Of a DNA stretch of 6,573 nt, positions 5,757 to 6,573 are shown one piece after another; within the stretch, counting starts at the first letter, position 1; every line of letters starts with the position of its first letter. The DNA comes from JBFLYE01 sp040756715 [NCBI: bacterium] (lineage in GTDB: Bacteria; UBA9089; UBA9088). The notes under the pieces were generated by a model. That model made no database searches. It was not told where the DNA came from and saw only the letters and a program-made list of their open reading frames with translations. The stretch is from positions 1 to 6,573 of the forward strand of contig JBFLYE010000202.1 in NCBI GenBank assembly GCA_040756715.1, read 5' to 3'. The translations under genes were made by a program, and so were the position numbers.

Positions 5757-6101
5757 TTATTCATTTGGAGAATATTCTGTTGAATACCAATTTTCGTAAA
5801 ATTTCCCATCCCAAGTAATTCCTATTGCGTATTTAAATACTTTTCCTGTTGTTGTATCTAATAAAAATATTGCAGTTCGTTGTTCTTCTCGTGTATTATC
5901 TGGTCTCAGTATCTCTCCAGGTTTTTGCTTTTCATTATCCCTAAATATATAAGTTCCTTGAAAAAGTTGCCATCTGCCTACTTGGAAATAAGAATTATCA
6001 GCTTTAACAGAGCTAACAAAGTTTAACGAAGCAAGAAAAGGAAGCATTATAATAATGAATACGAAAAATATTATTATTCCAATATAAAAGTTTTTTTTCA
6101 T
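5757..6101 (-). CDS. small membrane-anchored or secreted protein
   Basis: A 114-residue protein with Lys2-Lys3 followed by a long hydrophobic segment (about residues 5-26, FYIGIIIFFVFIIIMLPFLA). VSSVKADN at 30-36 could be a signal-peptidase site after Ala35, so it is either a signal anchor or a cleaved secretory protein. The exported part is beta-rich: VGRWQLFQGTYIF (41-53), then TAIFLLDTTTGKVFKYAIG (76-94) and WDGKFYENWY (97-106). The phrase 'FLLDT.TGKVFKY' is common in small exported bacterial proteins, but I cannot name a function. There is no Shine-Dalgarno sequence before ATG 6101. Instead the structured leader ends 13 bases upstream, and the leader reading frame stops in the ATGA that contains this start. 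The gene probably depends on that leader for translation. Surface or exclusion roles are speculative. Confidence 0.78.
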   Translation of the reverse strand: MKKNFYIGIIIFFVFIIIMLPFLASLNFVSSVKADNSYFQVGRWQLFQGTYIFRDNEKQKPGEILRPDNTREEQRTAIFLLDTTTGKVFKYAIGITWDGKFYENWYSTEYSPNE

Positions 6102-6217
6102 AGTAGTTTAGAAAAGGGGTCTCTATGGCAAATGAAAGGTAGAATTGCCTTTGGGAAAGCACACATAGAAACCCCTAAAATTTCTAGGTTCTTTAGGTTT
6201 AAAATTCTACCTTTCAT
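6098..6217 (-). CDS. possible leaderless leader peptide of the 114-residue gene (uORF)
   Basis: From ATG 6217, five or six bases after the predicted transcription start, 39 codons run without a stop (MKGRILNLKNLEILGVSM...) to TGA 6100-6098. That stop overlaps the ATG of the 114-residue gene as ATGA. An internal ATG (6166) with AGGGG five bases before it is in the same frame and would give a 21-residue peptide. Both starts lie inside the predicted RNA stems. Translation could therefore open the leader and hand ribosomes to the next gene. The frame may also be a by-product of RNA structure, because the other leader's frame does not end at the same place. Confidence 0.35.
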   Translation of the reverse strand: MKGRILNLKNLEILGVSMCAFPKAILPFICHRDPFSKLL

Positions 6218-6222
6218 TTTAC
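6102..6222 (-). promoter_or_regulatory. structured mRNA leader, copy A (a-b-a'-b' pseudoknot-type)
   Basis: Minus-strand order: arm a (6219-6203, AAATGAAAGGTAGAATT), a 26-nt loop, arm b (6176-6164, AGGGGTTTCTATG), a 17-nt segment able to form a small hairpin (GCTTT-CCCA-AAGGC), arm a' (6146-6130, a perfect 17-bp complement of a), two bases, arm b' (6127-6115, CATAGAGACCCCT). Arms b and b' pair over 13 bp with one G-U. The interleaved order means the stems form either a pseudoknot or two alternative hairpins. Arm b' ends 13 nt before ATG 6101 and is followed by TTTTCT, so b:b' could also serve as a weak terminator. It covers the leader from about the transcription start to the gene. Confidence 0.7.
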
Positions 6223-6227
6223 TAAAA

Positions 6228-6257
6228 ATTATAAAATATAGAAAAAAGTTTTGTCAA
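6228..6257 (-). promoter_or_regulatory. promoter of leader A and the 114-residue gene
   Basis: TTGACA (6257-6252), an 18-bp spacer and TATAAT (6233-6228), both boxes perfect. The expected start is near 6221-6222, just before arm a of the leader. The -35 box contains the stop codon of the upstream 54-residue gene (ACT TGA CA), so the two cassettes are packed without spare sequence. Confidence 0.8.
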
Positions 6258-6265
6258 GTGTTTTT
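6249..6265 (-). repeat. 17-bp promoter repeat, copy A
   Basis: The minus-strand sequence AAAAACACTTGACAAAA is identical here and at 6557-6573. It carries the -35 box plus an A-rich flank and the codons AAC ACT TGA that end the 54-residue gene. The offset between copies is 308 bp. Confidence 0.85.
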
Positions 6266-6418
6266 TTCTTTTTTTTCATATTCTTCTTCAGAAAGTATTT
6301 CAAAATCTCTGCCTTGAGCGTGAAATTTCATAATTTCTTCAGCCTCTTTTTTGTCTTCAAAGACTGCCCAATTTTGCCACCTGCCGTCAGGCAGTTTATA
6401 TCTTGCATACCAAAGCAT
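6254..6418 (-). CDS. small acidic protein, 54 residues
   Basis: ATG 6418 to TGA 6256-6254 encodes MLWYARYKLPDGRWQNWAVF followed by EDKKEAEEIMKFHAQGRDFEILSEEEYEKKEKNT. The N-terminal half should form a beta-hairpin (WYARYKLPDGRWQNWAVFE). The middle is a helix (KKEAEEIMKFHAQ), then a strand and a charged tail. The 'Y..DG.W.NWAVF....EAE' style is frequent in tiny phage and bacterial proteins, but I know no function. No Shine-Dalgarno sequence precedes the start (AAATTTTTTTCAA). The structured leader copy B ends 13 nt upstream, exactly as in front of the 114-residue gene. Good amino-acid sense and defined secondary structure support it as a real gene despite its size. Confidence 0.65.
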   Translation of the reverse strand: MLWYARYKLPDGRWQNWAVFEDKKEAEEIMKFHAQGRDFEILSEEEYEKKEKNT

Positions 6419-6527
6419 TTGAAAAAAATTTAGGGGTCTCTATGAAGATAGTAGCTGACCTTGAAAGGGCAAGGATAGAGACCCCTTTATTTTCTTGTAG
6501 TTTTTTGAAATCAGCTACTTTCTTCAT
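6396..6527 (-). CDS. possible leaderless leader peptide of the 54-residue gene (uORF)
   Basis: ATG 6527 lies about three bases from the predicted transcription start. The frame runs 43 codons (MKKVADFKKLQENKGVSILA...) to TAA 6398-6396, overlapping the 54-residue gene by 23 nt in another frame. Up to the GVS at residues 15-17 it is collinear with the copy A frame, because ATG and arm b are exactly 42 nt apart in both. After that the frames of arm b' differ by one. It could be real, or forced by RNA conservation. Confidence 0.25.
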   Translation of the reverse strand: MKKVADFKKLQENKGVSILALSRSATIFIETPKFFSNALVCKI

Positions 6528-6530
6528 TCT
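6419..6530 (-). promoter_or_regulatory. structured mRNA leader, copy B (a-b-a'-b' pseudoknot-type)
   Basis: Minus-strand order: arm a (6527-6511, ATGAAGAAAGTAGCTGA), a 23-nt A-rich loop, arm b (6487-6475, AAGGGGTCTCTAT), a 16-nt hairpin CCTTG-CCCTTT-CAAGG (6474-6459), arm a' (6458-6442, pairing with a at 16 of 17 positions), arm b' (6443-6432, ATAGAGACCCCT). Arms b and b' pair perfectly over 12 bp. Arm b' ends 13 nt before ATG 6418. The a arms differ in sequence from copy A but keep their complementarity, while b is conserved. Confidence 0.7.
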
Positions 6531-6536
6531 AAAAAC

Positions 6537-6565
6537 AGTATATTATACCTTTTTTCTTTTGTCAA
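6537..6565 (-). promoter_or_regulatory. promoter of leader B and the 54-residue gene
   Basis: TTGACA (6565-6560), a 17-bp spacer and TATACT (6542-6537). A better-looking TATAAT at 6547-6542 is only 12 bp from the -35 and is unlikely to be used with it. The expected start is near 6530, directly before arm a. Confidence 0.72.
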
Positions 6566-6573
6566 GTGTTTTT
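6557..6573 (-). repeat. 17-bp promoter repeat, copy B, reaching the window edge
   Basis: Identical to 6249-6265 (minus strand AAAAACACTTGACAAAA) and possibly longer beyond the window. As in copy A it would read AAA AAC ACT TGA in one frame, so another gene may end here. Confidence 0.8.

Noticed and set aside
6132-6433. Plus-strand open frames at 6132-6317 and 6251-6433.
   Set aside because: Antisense to the leaders and the 54-residue gene, Phe/Ser-rich low-complexity translations, and no ribosome binding site.
6115-6487. AGGGGTCTCTAT occurs four times, which could suggest a CRISPR array or iterons.
   Set aside because: The copies are two inverted pairs, not direct repeats, and the spacing is tied to promoters and start codons.
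6432-6487. Elements of 55-62 bp with inverted ends AGGGGTCTCTAT...ATAGAGACCCCT, resembling tiny transposon (MITE) copies.
   Set aside because: The outer arm a pairs with the inner arm a', which transposon ends do not explain. There is no target-site duplication, and position relative to the ATG is exact.
6542-6565. TATAAT at 6547-6542 as the -10 of promoter B.
   Set aside because: Only 12 bp from the -35. TATACT at 6542-6537 gives the proper 17-bp spacer.

Overview
The window looks like part of a bacteriophage or prophage early region. It is AT-rich, and every gene I can support lies on the minus strand, so transcription runs from the right edge (6573) towards the left (1). Ribosome binding sites are classical AGGAGG types. 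Codons favour ATA for Ile and AGA for Arg, and the proteins are rich in Lys, Glu and Ile. This suits a low-GC bacterial host, possibly thermophilic or Firmicutes-like, but the sequence alone does not identify it.

Right part (about 5450-6573): regulatory region with small genes. Two copies of a cassette stand in tandem. Each has a TTGACA-type promoter, then a transcript that should begin within a few bases of an ATG, then a leader of about 110 nt, then a small gene whose ATG has no Shine-Dalgarno sequence. Both leaders have the arm order a-b-a'-b'. Arms a and a' are complementary within each copy but differ in sequence between copies. Arms b and b' (AGGGGTYTCTAT / ATAGAGACCCCT) are conserved. 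This points to a structured, pseudoknot-type RNA element. The cassettes drive a 54-residue protein and a 114-residue membrane-anchored or secreted protein. Next comes a helix-turn-helix gene with a perfect TTGACA-17-TATAAT promoter and an apparently leaderless start. After it lies a short intergenic region with operator-like repeats and a probable weaker promoter.

Centre and left (1-5448): one compact operon of eleven genes in which every junction overlaps or is separated by 1 bp. In transcription order it encodes: an unrecognised 209-residue protein, a PD-(D/E)XK Cas4/RecB-type nuclease with four Fe-S cysteines, two small phage-type proteins, a 440-residue gp3/recombination-directionality-factor-like protein, a 62-residue zinc ribbon, a 63-residue unknown, a Mom-like GNAT-fold DNA-modification protein, a small coiled-coil protein, a RuvC-like Holliday-junction resolvase, and a membrane-anchored 3D-domain (double-psi beta-barrel) protein cut by the left edge.

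Read together, the operon is a DNA-processing and recombination module (nuclease, gp3-like protein, RuvC) joined to a probable anti-restriction DNA-modification gene. It lies downstream of a small regulatory region. The double RNA leader is the most unusual signal in the window.
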